From positions 62,001 to 126,000 of the forward strand of contig NZ_RKMB01000008.1 in NCBI RefSeq assembly GCF_003797765.1: a DNA stretch of 64,000 nt, read 5' to 3'. Made by a program: the position numbers and the translations under genes. This stretch comes from Ramlibacter sp. WS9 (lineage in GTDB: Bacteria; Pseudomonadota; Gammaproteobacteria; Burkholderiales; Burkholderiaceae_C). The notes beneath the pieces are model-generated. The model was not told the DNA's origin, did not search any database, and saw only the letters and a program-made list of their open reading frames with translations. This document shows positions 36,202-44,147 of the stretch, in pieces. How positions within the stretch are numbered: position 1 is the first letter of the stretch; each line of letters starts with the position of its first letter.

Positions 36202-37401
36202 TTATCTTTTATTGCGAATCGGCACGTTCATGTCCGCCGGCTTGATTTCCTTCACGAGGTGAAGGTCAGCCATTGCACCGGGCCTTGCGCCGGGCGCCAC
36301 GCGGAAGTGATACATCGACTGCATGGCCTGGTGGTCTTCCTTGCGGAAAGTCATCTGGCCTTTGGGCGTCTCGAAGGTCATGCCTTCCATCGCCGTGATG
36401 AGCTTTTCAGTGCCCGTGTCTGCGTTGGTTTTCTTCAGGGCGGCGACGATGGCCATTGCGGCCGAGAACCCGCCCGCGGTGAAGAAATCGGGCGGCGACT
36501 TGAAGCGCTGATAGTGGTTGGTCACCAGCCAAAGGTTGGCCTGGTTCTTCGCGAAGCCGAAGTAGTAGTAGGCCGCGCCCTCCATTCCGGGGAAATTGTT
36601 GTACGGCACCATGGCCGGCAAGATGTTCCCGCCCGTTGCCACTTCGATGTTGAAGCGCTTCTTCAAGTCGAGATCGGCCAGCTTGGCGAACGGCGGCGTC
36701 GCACCGGCCCAGATCACGAAGATCACCTTGCGGCCCGGCTGGTCCTTGAGCTTGTCGACGATGCGCTGGAAGCCTGCGGTGAAGTCCGTCGTCGTCTGGG
36801 GCAGGTATTCCTCATGGATGATCTTGGACTTGCTGATCGAATCCTTGAAGGCCTTCACGCCGTCGCGCCCGAAGGCGTAGTCTTGTGCGAGCGTCGCGAT
36901 GGTGGTGCCCGCCTGATCGACGGTCACGGCGTTCGAGATCGCGTCCTGCGAGCTGCTGCGGCCGGTGCGGAAGATGTAGCGGTTCCACTTGTCGCCGGTG
37001 ATCGAGTCGGCCACGGCCGGCTCCACCAGCAGGACCTTCTTGTATTCCTCGGCGATCGGCAACATGGCCAGCGCCACGCCCGACGACGTCGGGCCGACGG
37101 CGAGGTCGACCTTGTCGTCGGCATACGCGGCGGCCAGCAGGGACTTGCCGATGTCCGGCTTGCCCTGGTCATCCTTTTCCATCAGGACGATCTTCCGGCC
37201 GTTGACGGTCATGGTGCCGTTGGTGGCGTATTCGAAGCCCATCAGCAGCCCGGCCTGGGTCTGCTTGCCATAAGCCTCGAGCGGGCCCGTACGGCTATAG
37301 ATGTGGGCGATCTTGATTTCCTTGCCTTGGGCGAAGGTTTGGGGCAAGGCGAAAGCGGAAGCGGCAAGCGCGGCGAGCGCCACCCAGGTGCGACGTTGCA
37401 T
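36202..37401 (-). CDS. Liv-type ABC transporter substrate-binding protein (first of the locus)
   Basis: This 399-residue periplasmic binding protein has a signal peptide ending TFAQG. The fold is LivK-like: IKIAHIYSRTGPLEAYGKQT, then VNGRKIVLMEKDDQGKPD and VDLAVGPTSSGVALAMLPIA. The ATG at 37401 is 8 bases from AAGGAG; the ATG at 37407 is only 2 bases away and is less likely. It is the first gene after a sigma54-type promoter and is followed by a terminator. Confidence 0.9.
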   Translation of the reverse strand: MQRRTWVALAALAASAFALPQTFAQGKEIKIAHIYSRTGPLEAYGKQTQAGLLMGFEYATNGTMTVNGRKIVLMEKDDQGKPDIGKSLLAAAYADDKVDLAVGPTSSGVALAMLPIAEEYKKVLLVEPAVADSITGDKWNRYIFRTGRSSSQDAISNAVTVDQAGTTIATLAQDYAFGRDGVKAFKDSISKSKIIHEEYLPQTTTDFTAGFQRIVDKLKDQPGRKVIFVIWAGATPPFAKLADLDLKKRFNIEVATGGNILPAMVPYNNFPGMEGAAYYYFGFAKNQANLWLVTNHYQRFKSPPDFFTAGGFSAAMAIVAALKKTNADTGTEKLITAMEGMTFETPKGQMTFRKEDHQAMQSMYHFRVAPGARPGAMADLHLVKEIKPADMNVPIRNKR

Positions 37402-37448
37402 GGACATGTCTCCTTTTATCGTGACTGCGGAATCAGGCACCAATGCAA

Positions 37449-37465
37449 TGCATGAGACATGCCAA
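37449..37465 (-). promoter_or_regulatory. Sigma54-type (-24/-12) promoter
   Basis: On the minus strand TTGGCATG-TCTC-ATGCA fits the consensus YTGGCACG-N4-TTGCW, with GG and GC exactly 10 bases apart. Two positions deviate (C to T in the -24 and T to A in the -12). It lies about 48 bases upstream of the first binding protein start and next to a sigma54 activator gene. Confidence 0.7.
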
Positions 37466-37511
37466 TTCGCAGATCGTTGATTAAAAAGGATATTTTCCTA
37501 CCCCATGAACA

Positions 37512-37534
37512 AATTGTCTGATTTTCAGACAATT
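37512..37534. promoter_or_regulatory. Upstream activator site 1 (perfect palindrome)
   Basis: AATTGTCTGA and TCAGACAATT are perfect 10-base arms around TTT. The core TGTCTGA-N3-TCAGACA is repeated at 37540-37556. Its centre (37523) is about 60-75 bp upstream of the -24/-12 promoter, the usual place for a sigma54 activator to bind. Confidence 0.7.
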
Positions 37535-37539
37535 CTGAC

Positions 37540-37556
37540 TGTCTGACAATCAGACA
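37540..37556. promoter_or_regulatory. Upstream activator site 2
   Basis: TGTCTGA and TCAGACA flank CAA, the same half-sites as site 1, with centres 25 bp apart. It overlaps the stop codon region of the sigma54 activator gene. Two cooperating sites are typical for assembly of a hexameric activator. Confidence 0.7.
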
Positions 37557-39031
37557 ACTGTGTGAAATTCAGGCACAAATTCCAGACGCTCGTAGAGCTT
37601 GGCCCGAGAGATTCCCAACAACTTGGCTGCCGCCAGCTTGTTGCCGCCCGTGGCGCCCAGCGCCGCCCCGATGGCCCGGCGCTCCACTTCCGCCACTTGC
37701 TCGGCCAGCGGCCGCAAGGCATGCGCCAGGGCCGGCGCGGGTGCGGCCATAGCCGATGCGGCCAGCGCGGGCTCGATGTGCTTGACCCCCGACTCGCGCA
37801 GCACTTCCTCGAGATCGCGCACCTCGATGTGCTGCGTGTCGCTGCGCATCGCCGCCTGCTCCAGCACGTTGCGCAGTTCGCGGATGTTGCCGCGCCAGTT
37901 CTGCGCCGACAGCAGCGCGACCGCGTCGGCGCTGAGCTCGGGCGGCGCGGTGCCGCTGCGCAGCGCCATGTCCTCGGCCAGCACTTCCACCAGCGAAGGA
38001 ATGTCAGGCCGGCGCTCGCGCAGCGGCGGCACGCGGATCGGCAAGACGTTGAGGCGGTAGTACAGGTCCTCGCGAAACTTGCCCTCGCGCACCAGCGCGG
38101 CGAGATCGCGCGACGTTGCCGCAATCACGCGGGCATCGAACGCGATCACCTTATTCGAGCCCAGCGGCTCGATCTCGCCTTCCTGCAGCGCGCGCAGCAG
38201 CTTGGGCTGCAGGCTGGGCGGCATGTCCCCGATCTCGTCGAGGAACAGCGTGCCGCCGTCAGCCAGCTTGAACTTGCCGTCACGCCCTCTGCGGTCCGCG
38301 CCGGTATACGCGCCGGGCGCGACACCGAAGAACTCCGCTTCGAGCAGCGTGTCGGGAACGGCGGCGATATTGATGCTGACGAGCGGGCCCGACGCACGGC
38401 CCGATGCGGCGTGGATTGCATGCGCCAGCAGTTCCTTGCCGGTACCGGTTTCACCCAGCAGCAGCACCGGGCTGGACGAGAGCGCCGCGCGCCGTGCCTG
38501 CCGCTTGACTTCCACCGCCGCCGGGCTACCGCCGACGAAGCTGGCGAGCGTGTACTTGGTGCGGCGCTGGCTCGCCAGTTCGCGTCGCGCGTCATCCAGG
38601 TCGCGTTGCAGGTGCGCGAATTTGCTGATCAGCGGCTGCAGCGTGGTTTCGGGGTGGTCGAACAGCACGATGCCCATCGCGCCGATCAGCTCCCCGGTGC
38701 GCTCGTCGCGCAGCGGCAAGCGGCTGACCACGAAAGTGCCGGCGCGGTTGGTGAGCAGGTCGATCAGCACCGCCTGGCCCGTCTCCAGCACCCGCCGCAT
38801 CTGTGTGTTCGGCACCACGTCTTCCACCATGTGGCCAAGGAACTGGTCGACCGACGAGAAGCCCAACGCGGGGAGAAAGCGCTTGTAGCCTTCGTTGATC
38901 CAGACGATGCGGCCGGTGCGATCGACCAGGAACATGCCCTGGCTGATGCTCGAAAAAAGCTGGAACATTGACCTCGCGGCGAGTTCCAGGATGCTCTGGC
39001 CGTCACGCGGCAGGGTATCGTCGGCTTGCAT
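37550..39031 (-). CDS. Sigma54-dependent transcriptional activator with PAS domain
   Basis: This 493-residue regulator has an N-terminal PAS domain (about 25-125, GMFLVDRTGRIVWINEGYKR), a coiled linker, an AAA+ sigma54-interaction domain and a C-terminal Fis-type helix-turn-helix (GGNKLAAAKLLGISRAKLYERL). Walker A is GETGTGKE (193-200). The sigma54 contact loop reads GAYTGA (240-245) in place of the usual GAFTGA. The gene ends beside two palindromes and a -24/-12 promoter that lead into the ester/Liv operon, which is its likely target. The effector sensed by the PAS domain is unknown. Confidence 0.92.
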   Translation of the reverse strand: MQADDTLPRDGQSILELAARSMFQLFSSISQGMFLVDRTGRIVWINEGYKRFLPALGFSSVDQFLGHMVEDVVPNTQMRRVLETGQAVLIDLLTNRAGTFVVSRLPLRDERTGELIGAMGIVLFDHPETTLQPLISKFAHLQRDLDDARRELASQRRTKYTLASFVGGSPAAVEVKRQARRAALSSSPVLLLGETGTGKELLAHAIHAASGRASGPLVSINIAAVPDTLLEAEFFGVAPGAYTGADRRGRDGKFKLADGGTLFLDEIGDMPPSLQPKLLRALQEGEIEPLGSNKVIAFDARVIAATSRDLAALVREGKFREDLYYRLNVLPIRVPPLRERRPDIPSLVEVLAEDMALRSGTAPPELSADAVALLSAQNWRGNIRELRNVLEQAAMRSDTQHIEVRDLEEVLRESGVKHIEPALAASAMAAPAPALAHALRPLAEQVAEVERRAIGAALGATGGNKLAAAKLLGISRAKLYERLEFVPEFHTVV

Positions 39032-39156
39032 CGGCTGATCCTACCCCTTGCAAAAGCGGTGGAATCCGGGTTTGTCCCAGGATAGTTGACAGGCGCTGAC
39101 AGCGGATCGACAGTTCGCAGCACCAGCATGATCTTTATCACTACCGGAGACACACC

Positions 39157-40116
39157 ATGCGTCGCGATACCTTCCTCAAATCCCTGGCGGCGCTAGCCGC
39201 CGCAGGCACCCTGCCTATGGGCGCACGGGCTGCGCCGGTGCTCAAGATGATGATCCCCGCCAACCCGGGCGGCGGATGGGACTCCACCGGGCGTGCGCTT
39301 GGCCGCGCTCTGACGGACGCGAAAGTGGCGGACTCCGTGCAGTACGAGAACAAGGGCGGTGCCGCCGGCATCATCGGCCTGGCCCAGTTCGTCAATGCAT
39401 CCAAAGGCGACCCCAACGCCATCATCATGATGGGCGCCGTGATGCTGGGCGGCATCATCACCGGCAAGCCGCCGGTGCAGCTGTCGCAGGCCACGCCGAT
39501 CGGCCGACTGACCAGCGAATACAACGTATTCGTCGTGCCCGCGGCTTCGCCGCTCAAGACCATGAAGGACGTCGTGGCGCAACTCAAGAAGGACCCGGGC
39601 AGCGTCAAGTGGGGTGGCGGCTCCCGCGGCTCGACCGAGCACATCGCGGCCTGCATGCTGGCCCGCAACATCGGTGTGGACCCGAAGAAGGTGAATTACG
39701 TCGCCTTCCGCGGCGGCGGCGAAGCCGTTGCCGCCATCCTCGGCGGCAATGTCACGGTGGGCGGCAGCGGCTACAGCGAGTTTGCCGAACACATCGAGTC
39801 GGGGAAGATGCGCCCAATCGCGGTCACGTCGCAGAAGCGCCTGCCCGGCATCAACATCCCGACGATGAAAGAGCAAGGCTTCGACGTGATCCTGGGCAAC
39901 TGGCGCGGTGTCTACGCCGCGCCCGGCATCAGCGGCGCCGAGAGGGATGCGCTGACGTCCGGCCTGCTGGCCGCGACCAAGACCAAGGCCTGGACCGACG
40001 CGCTCAGCAAGAACGGCTGGACCTCGGCGGTGCTCACGGGCAAGGAGTTCGAGGACTTCGTCGAGTACGAATTTTCGAGCTTGCGCGCGATCATGTACTT
40101 GTCTGGGATGGTTTGA
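39157..40116 (+). CDS. Tripartite tricarboxylate transporter binding protein (Bug family)
   Basis: This 319-residue periplasmic TctC-like binding protein has a Tat/Sec-type leader (MRRDTFLKSLAALAAAGTLP). Hallmarks are MMIPANPGGGWDSTGRALG and GTRLTSEYN-like and VKWGGGSRGSTEHIAA segments. It is a close paralogue of the TctC at 43052, sharing almost the whole leader and most core segments. It faces away from the sigma54 activator and ends before a repeat-rich gap, convergent with tctA. It may supply the same TctAB permease with a second ligand. Confidence 0.92.
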   Translation: MRRDTFLKSLAALAAAGTLPMGARAAPVLKMMIPANPGGGWDSTGRALGRALTDAKVADSVQYENKGGAAGIIGLAQFVNASKGDPNAIIMMGAVMLGGIITGKPPVQLSQATPIGRLTSEYNVFVVPAASPLKTMKDVVAQLKKDPGSVKWGGGSRGSTEHIAACMLARNIGVDPKKVNYVAFRGGGEAVAAILGGNVTVGGSGYSEFAEHIESGKMRPIAVTSQKRLPGINIPTMKEQGFDVILGNWRGVYAAPGISGAERDALTSGLLAATKTKAWTDALSKNGWTSAVLTGKEFEDFVEYEFSSLRAIMYLSGMV

Positions 40117-40142
40117 ACTCACCGTTCTGAGGCCGCGCGGCA

Positions 40143-40390
40143 AAGCTGTGCGTGGGCGGGCTGCGGCGCGATGGCTACGGCGTTCGGCTTCGGTGCTTTG
40201 CACCTCCAGCCGAATTCCTTGCGCCGGGAGACCCCGCGACCCGCGCGAAAAAACTCTCTCCGCTTTGCTCCGTTCAAACAATTTTCGCGAGCATGAAACG
40301 GTCGCACGGCTGAAGCCGTGCTGGGTCGCGGAGTCACCCGCCGCAAGCGCCTGTGCTTTATTCGCGCCGCAGCCCGCCCACGCACAGCTT
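40143..40390 (+). repeat. Structured palindromic element, family I, copy A
   Basis: Terminal inverted repeats of 29 bases (40143-40171 and 40362-40390) match perfectly. Inside, TTCGGCT-TC-GGTGC-TTT-GCACC-TCC-AGCCGAA (40183-40214) forms a bulged hairpin. CCGCGACCC (40234-40242) pairs with GGGTCGCGG (40323-40331), and CACGGC-TGAA-GCCGTG (40305-40320) is another hairpin. Copy B has the same stems with different bases. Confidence 0.8.
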
Positions 40391-40522
40391 CGCATCACCA
40401 TCGAGGTGATCCACGAGTGGGTCCCGACGCTCCGTGGCCCGTCACAACGCCGCGCATCACCGCCGGCACTCGACGGCCACACCACAACACCGTGCTCACC
40501 GCCGGCGCTACGGCCTCCCCGC

Positions 40523-40774
40523 AACGCCGTGCATGGCCGGGTCGCGGCGCGAATAGAGCACAGGCGCCCGCGGTGGACGGTCTTGCGGCCCAGCGTCGCT
40601 TGCGACGCCACGTTTCATGCTCGCGGCACCTGTTTGAGTCGAAGCGTAGCGGAGGCGAGTTGTGCCGCGCGGGCCGCAAGACCGTTCAGCGCGGGGACTC
40701 CGGCAGGAGCTTGCGATAGCAAGCGATGCCGGACGCCGTAGCCATCGCGCCGCGGCCCGGCCATGCACGGCGTT
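40523..40774 (-). repeat. Structured palindromic element, family I, copy B (inverted)
   Basis: Terminal inverted repeats of 30 bases (40523-40552 and 40745-40774) match at 29 positions. Read on the minus strand it aligns with copy A. The equivalent bulged hairpin is at 40699-40733 (arms TCCGGCA and TGCCGGA, inner GCTTGC and GCAAGC, same TC and TCC bulges). TCTTGCGGCCC pairs with GGGCCGCAAGA, and GCGTCGC with GCGACGC. Confidence 0.8.
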
Positions 40775-40883
40775 GCCGCACGGCCCACGAGCGTAGTCCC
40801 CTCGAGCACCAGAACGCGCTCACCCGAGCCAAAAAAAGGGCACGCCGCAAGCAGGCCCTTTTCCCTTGCACCGCTGACAGATA

Positions 40884-42395
40884 TCAGATCGGCGCAGTCT
40901 CCGCCTTGCGCCTCGCCCGAGCCCGCATCACGCGCGGCAAGATCAGGATCGCAAGCACCAGCACGAGCAGTGCAAGCGACATCGGCCGCTGCAGGAACAC
41001 CGTGAAGCTGCCCTCGCCGATGGACACCGCGTTGCGCAACTGCGCTTCGGCCAACGGGCCGAGGATCATGCCGACCACCACCGGCGCCGTCGGGAAGTCG
41101 TATCGGCGCATCAGCACGCCGAGAAGGCCGATGGCGTACAGCAGCACCAGGTCGAAGGCGCTCTGGCGCATGCCGTAGGCTCCCACCGTTGCGAAGATCA
41201 GGATGCCGGCATAGAGCTGCGGCTTCGGAATCTTGAGCAATTGCACCCACAGCTTCACCATCGGCAAGTTCAGGATCAGCAGCATCACGTTGCCGATGTA
41301 CAGCGACGCAATCAGCGCCCAGACCAGCGCGGCCGACGTGGTGAACAGCTGCGGGCCTGGCTGGATGCCGTAGTTCTGGAACGCGCCCAGCAAGATGGCG
41401 GTGGTGTTCGATGTGGGGATGCCCAGCGTCAGCAGCGGGATCAGCGCGGCCGTCACCGTCGCGTTGTTCGCGGCTTCGGGGCCGGCCACGCCTTCGATGG
41501 CTCCCGTGGTGCCGAATTCCGCCAGGTTCTCACCCTTGGCGAGCTTCTTTTCCGTGGCGTAGCTGAGGAACGTGGGGATCTCGGTGCCACCGGCCGGGAT
41601 GCACCCGAAGGGCGTACCGATAGCCGTGCCGCGCAGCCAGGCCGGAATCGACCGCTTCCAGTCGCGCCCCGTCATATACACCTTGGAAAGCGTGTTCTGC
41701 TTCTCCACGACGCGGCCCTCGTACATGCCTGCGTACAGCACTTCCGCCACCGCGAAGAGGCCCACCGCGATCAACACGATCTCGATGCCGTCCAGCAGCT
41801 CGGCCTTGCCCATCGTGTAGCGAGGCTGGCCCGAAATCTGGTCCAGGCCGATGCAGCCGACGGCCAGCCCGAGCAGCAGCGCTGTCATGCCGCGCAGCGT
41901 GCTCTTGCCCAGCACCGCGCTGACGGTGGTGAAGGCCAGCACCATCAGCATGAAGTACTCGGGCGGGCCGAGCTTCACGGCGAATTCGGCCACTACCGGC
42001 GCGAACAGCGTGACGATGACGGTGGCGATGGTGCCGGCGATGAAGGAGCCGATGGCCGCGGTGGCGAGTGCGGCGCCGGCCCGCCCGCTCTTGGCCATCT
42101 TGTTGCCTTCCATCGCCGTGACCATGGTGGCCGTCTCCCCCGGCGTGTTCAGCAGGATCGACGTGGTCGAGCCGCCGTACATCGCGCCGTAGTAGATGCC
42201 GGCGAAGAAGATCATCGAAGCGGTGACTTCCACCTTCGCGGTGATCGGCAGCAGCATGGCCACGGCGACGGCCGGGCCGATGCCGGGCAGCACGCCCACA
42301 GCTGTGCCCAAAAGGCAGCCGACGAATGCCCATGCCAGGTTGGCGGGCGTGATGGCGGTGGCGAAGCCCTGCAGCAGTGCGTTCAGGATGTCCAT
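40884..42395 (-). CDS. tctA: Tripartite tricarboxylate transporter large permease subunit
   Basis: TctA is a 503-residue inner-membrane protein with about 12 helices that forms the transport path of a TctCBA-type importer. Family segments include [35 protein letters not shown] and the repeat-symmetric [20 protein letters not shown]. Order on the minus strand is tctC, tctB, tctA. A G/C-rich hairpin lies between tctB and tctA. The ligand is probably a tricarboxylate or similar acid. Confidence 0.95.
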   Translation of the reverse strand: MDILNALLQGFATAITPANLAWAFVGCLLGTAVGVLPGIGPAVAVAMLLPITAKVEVTASMIFFAGIYYGAMYGGSTTSILLNTPGETATMVTAMEGNKMAKSGRAGAALATAAIGSFIAGTIATVIVTLFAPVVAEFAVKLGPPEYFMLMVLAFTTVSAVLGKSTLRGMTALLLGLAVGCIGLDQISGQPRYTMGKAELLDGIEIVLIAVGLFAVAEVLYAGMYEGRVVEKQNTLSKVYMTGRDWKRSIPAWLRGTAIGTPFGCIPAGGTEIPTFLSYATEKKLAKGENLAEFGTTGAIEGVAGPEAANNATVTAALIPLLTLGIPTSNTTAILLGAFQNYGIQPGPQLFTTSAALVWALIASLYIGNVMLLILNLPMVKLWVQLLKIPKPQLYAGILIFATVGAYGMRQSAFDLVLLYAIGLLGVLMRRYDFPTAPVVVGMILGPLAEAQLRNAVSIGEGSFTVFLQRPMSLALLVLVLAILILPRVMRARARRKAETAPI

Positions 42396-42428
42396 GTCTG
42401 CCTCCGACGAGCCGCCTCTAGGAGGCTG

Positions 42429-42471
42429 GCGCCCCCACGGGGGGCAGCGAACAATAGTGAGCGTGGGGGTT
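42429..42471. repeat. G/C-rich intergenic hairpin element, second copy
   Basis: GGCGCCCCCACGGGGGGCAG is followed by AGCGTGGGGG, giving CCCCCACG/CGTGGGGG pairing. The style matches 25296-25361. It lies between tctB and tctA. Confidence 0.45.
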
Positions 42472-42981
42472 TCATAACCATCCCGTGCGTGTGAGGCCTG
42501 GCAGGTTGATCGCCAGGAATTGCGTGAACATCCAGAACACCGGCGCCGAGATGGCGAAGCCGGTAATCAGGTCGGCGGCCAAAGCGCCCGGCCTGGCCGC
42601 ATCCTGGCCGGACGCTCGCTTCAGCCCCTGCACCGCCAGCATGTAGCACAGCGTGCAGCTCAAGATGAAGCCGATGGTCGTGATGAGCGCCGCATTGGCC
42701 AGCAGGCCCGCGGAGATCCAGGCAATGGCCGGCCAGTACGCCTGCTGCGCGCCGGACGGCTCGTCCATGGCGCGGAAGCCGCCGGTGAGCGCCTCGCGCA
42801 CGATGAGCGCGCCGCAGACGACCAGCGATATGGCGACCAGCCAGGGCAGGAAGTTCGGGCCCACGCCCCCATAACCCGCAGCCGATGGAATTGCAACGGC
42901 GCCGCCCGCCAGGGCCAGCCCCAGCAACAGCACACCGGCCCCTACTGCTGTTTGAAGTGTCTTCTGAGTTTGTTGTGTCAT
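42472..42981 (-). CDS. tctB: Tripartite tricarboxylate transporter small permease subunit
   Basis: TctB is a 169-residue membrane protein with four hydrophobic helices that pairs with TctA. It starts at 42981 (MTQQTQKTLQTAVGAGVLLL). The GYGGVGPNFLPWLVAISLVV and ALITTIGFILSCTLCYMLAV segments fit the family. A strong intrinsic terminator separates it from tctC, so the binding protein is likely made in excess. Confidence 0.9.
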   Translation of the reverse strand: MTQQTQKTLQTAVGAGVLLLGLALAGGAVAIPSAAGYGGVGPNFLPWLVAISLVVCGALIVREALTGGFRAMDEPSGAQQAYWPAIAWISAGLLANAALITTIGFILSCTLCYMLAVQGLKRASGQDAARPGALAADLITGFAISAPVFWMFTQFLAINLPGLTRTGWL

Positions 42982-43001
42982 GGTTTTGTCTCGCAACACA
43001 C

Positions 43002-43031
43002 AAAAAAGGCGCCCGGTTGAAACCGGGCGCC
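43002..43031 (-). terminator. Intrinsic terminator between tctC and tctB
   Basis: On the minus strand GGCGCCCGGTT pairs perfectly with AACCGGGCGCC and is followed by TTTTTTG. It starts about 20 bases past the tctC stop, inside the operon, and so acts as an attenuator. Confidence 0.88.
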
Positions 43032-43051
43032 CTGGAACAACCGGGTCGGGC

Positions 43052-44011
43052 TCAGACCATGCCGGATTTGACCATGGTCGCGCGCAGGCTGGCAAAGTCG
43101 TCGTCAACAAACTTTTCGAACGCGTCGCCGGCCAACACCGCCGGCGTCCAGTTGTTCTTTTCGAGCGCTTCGGCCCACGATTTGGACTTGAGCGCCGCCA
43201 GCACCAAATCGGTGAGGGCCTTGCGCTGCGGCGCGGTGATGCCCGGAGCGCCGTAAACGCCGCGCCAGTTGCCGATCTCGACGTTGATGCCCTGCTCCTT
43301 CAGCGTGGGAACGTTGACGCCCTTCAGGCGCGCGCCCGAGGTAACGCCCACCGCGCGCATCTTGCCGCTGTTGATGTATTCGGCGAACTCGCTGTAGCCG
43401 CTGCCGCCGATGGTGACGTTGCCACCCAGGATGGCCGCGGTGGCTTCGCCGCCGCCCCGGAACGCGACGTAGTTGATCTTGGCCGGGTCGACACCGACCT
43501 CGCGCGCGATCATCGCGGCCGCGATGTGCTCGGTGGAGCCGCGCGAACCGCCACCCCACTTGACGCTGCCCGGGTCCTTCTTCAACTGGGCGACGACGTC
43601 GGCCATCGTCTTGAGCGGCGAGCTGGCCGGCAGCACGAACACGTTGTATTCGCTGGTCAGGCGGGCGATCGGTGTCGCCTGCGACAGGTTGACCGGCGGC
43701 TTGCCGGTGATGATGCCGCCCAGCATCACGGCGCCCATCACCATCAGCGCATTCGGGTCGCCCTTGCTGCCGTTGACGAATTGGGCCAGGCCGAGTGCAC
43801 CGGCGGCGCCGCCCTTGTTTTCAAAACTGACGCTGTCCGCCACCTTCGCATCCTGCAGCGCCTTGCCCAGGGCACGGCCGGTGGTGTCCCAGCCGCCGCC
43901 GGGGTTGGCCGGGATCATCATCTTGATGTTGGCGGCAGCGCGTGCCGACAGGGGCAAGGCGCCCGCCGCGGCGAGAGCGGCCAGTGATTTGAGGAAAGTG
44001 TCGCGACGCAT
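43052..44011 (-). CDS. tctC: Tripartite tricarboxylate transporter binding protein
   Basis: TctC is a 319-residue periplasmic Bug-family protein and the first gene of the tctCBA operon. The leader is MRRDTFLKSLAALAAAGALP. Core segments MMIPANPGGGWDTTGRALG and VKWGGGSRGSTEHIAAAMI match the paralogue at 39157 almost exactly. It is divergent from the tctDE two-component genes, which probably control it. Confidence 0.94.
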   Translation of the reverse strand: MRRDTFLKSLAALAAAGALPLSARAAANIKMMIPANPGGGWDTTGRALGKALQDAKVADSVSFENKGGAAGALGLAQFVNGSKGDPNALMVMGAVMLGGIITGKPPVNLSQATPIARLTSEYNVFVLPASSPLKTMADVVAQLKKDPGSVKWGGGSRGSTEHIAAAMIAREVGVDPAKINYVAFRGGGEATAAILGGNVTIGGSGYSEFAEYINSGKMRAVGVTSGARLKGVNVPTLKEQGINVEIGNWRGVYGAPGITAPQRKALTDLVLAALKSKSWAEALEKNNWTPAVLAGDAFEKFVDDDFASLRATMVKSGMV

Positions 44012-44147
44012 TGCTTATCTCCTTGATATCTTTAAAACAGGGCCATCATGCGCCGTCTCCCTGTCATTCGGCTGTCCGCGGCATTGGGGAAACTACTGAA
44101 CCGCGCGGCCGGAACCTCCTGTCCGCGGGCGCTAACCTCGACAGCAC

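Larger units (their letters stand above)
40117..40883. other. Gene-free stretch containing two structured inverted repeat elements
   Basis: No open frame here has protein-like composition or family features. Most of the stretch is taken up by two inverted copies of a 250-bp multi-stem element (40143-40390 and 40523-40774), separated by a 132-bp GC-rich spacer. The last 110 bases, before the tctA stop, show nothing further. Confidence 0.7.

Noticed and set aside
40148..40741. 197-residue open frame across the repeat-rich gap
   Set aside because: It spans both family I elements and reflects their GC-rich stems; the two copies would encode unrelated peptides, so coding selection is not supported.
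40143..40774. CRISPR array or integron attC sites
   Set aside because: There are only two inverted copies, not regularly spaced direct repeats, no cas or integrase genes, and the elements are far longer than attC sites.
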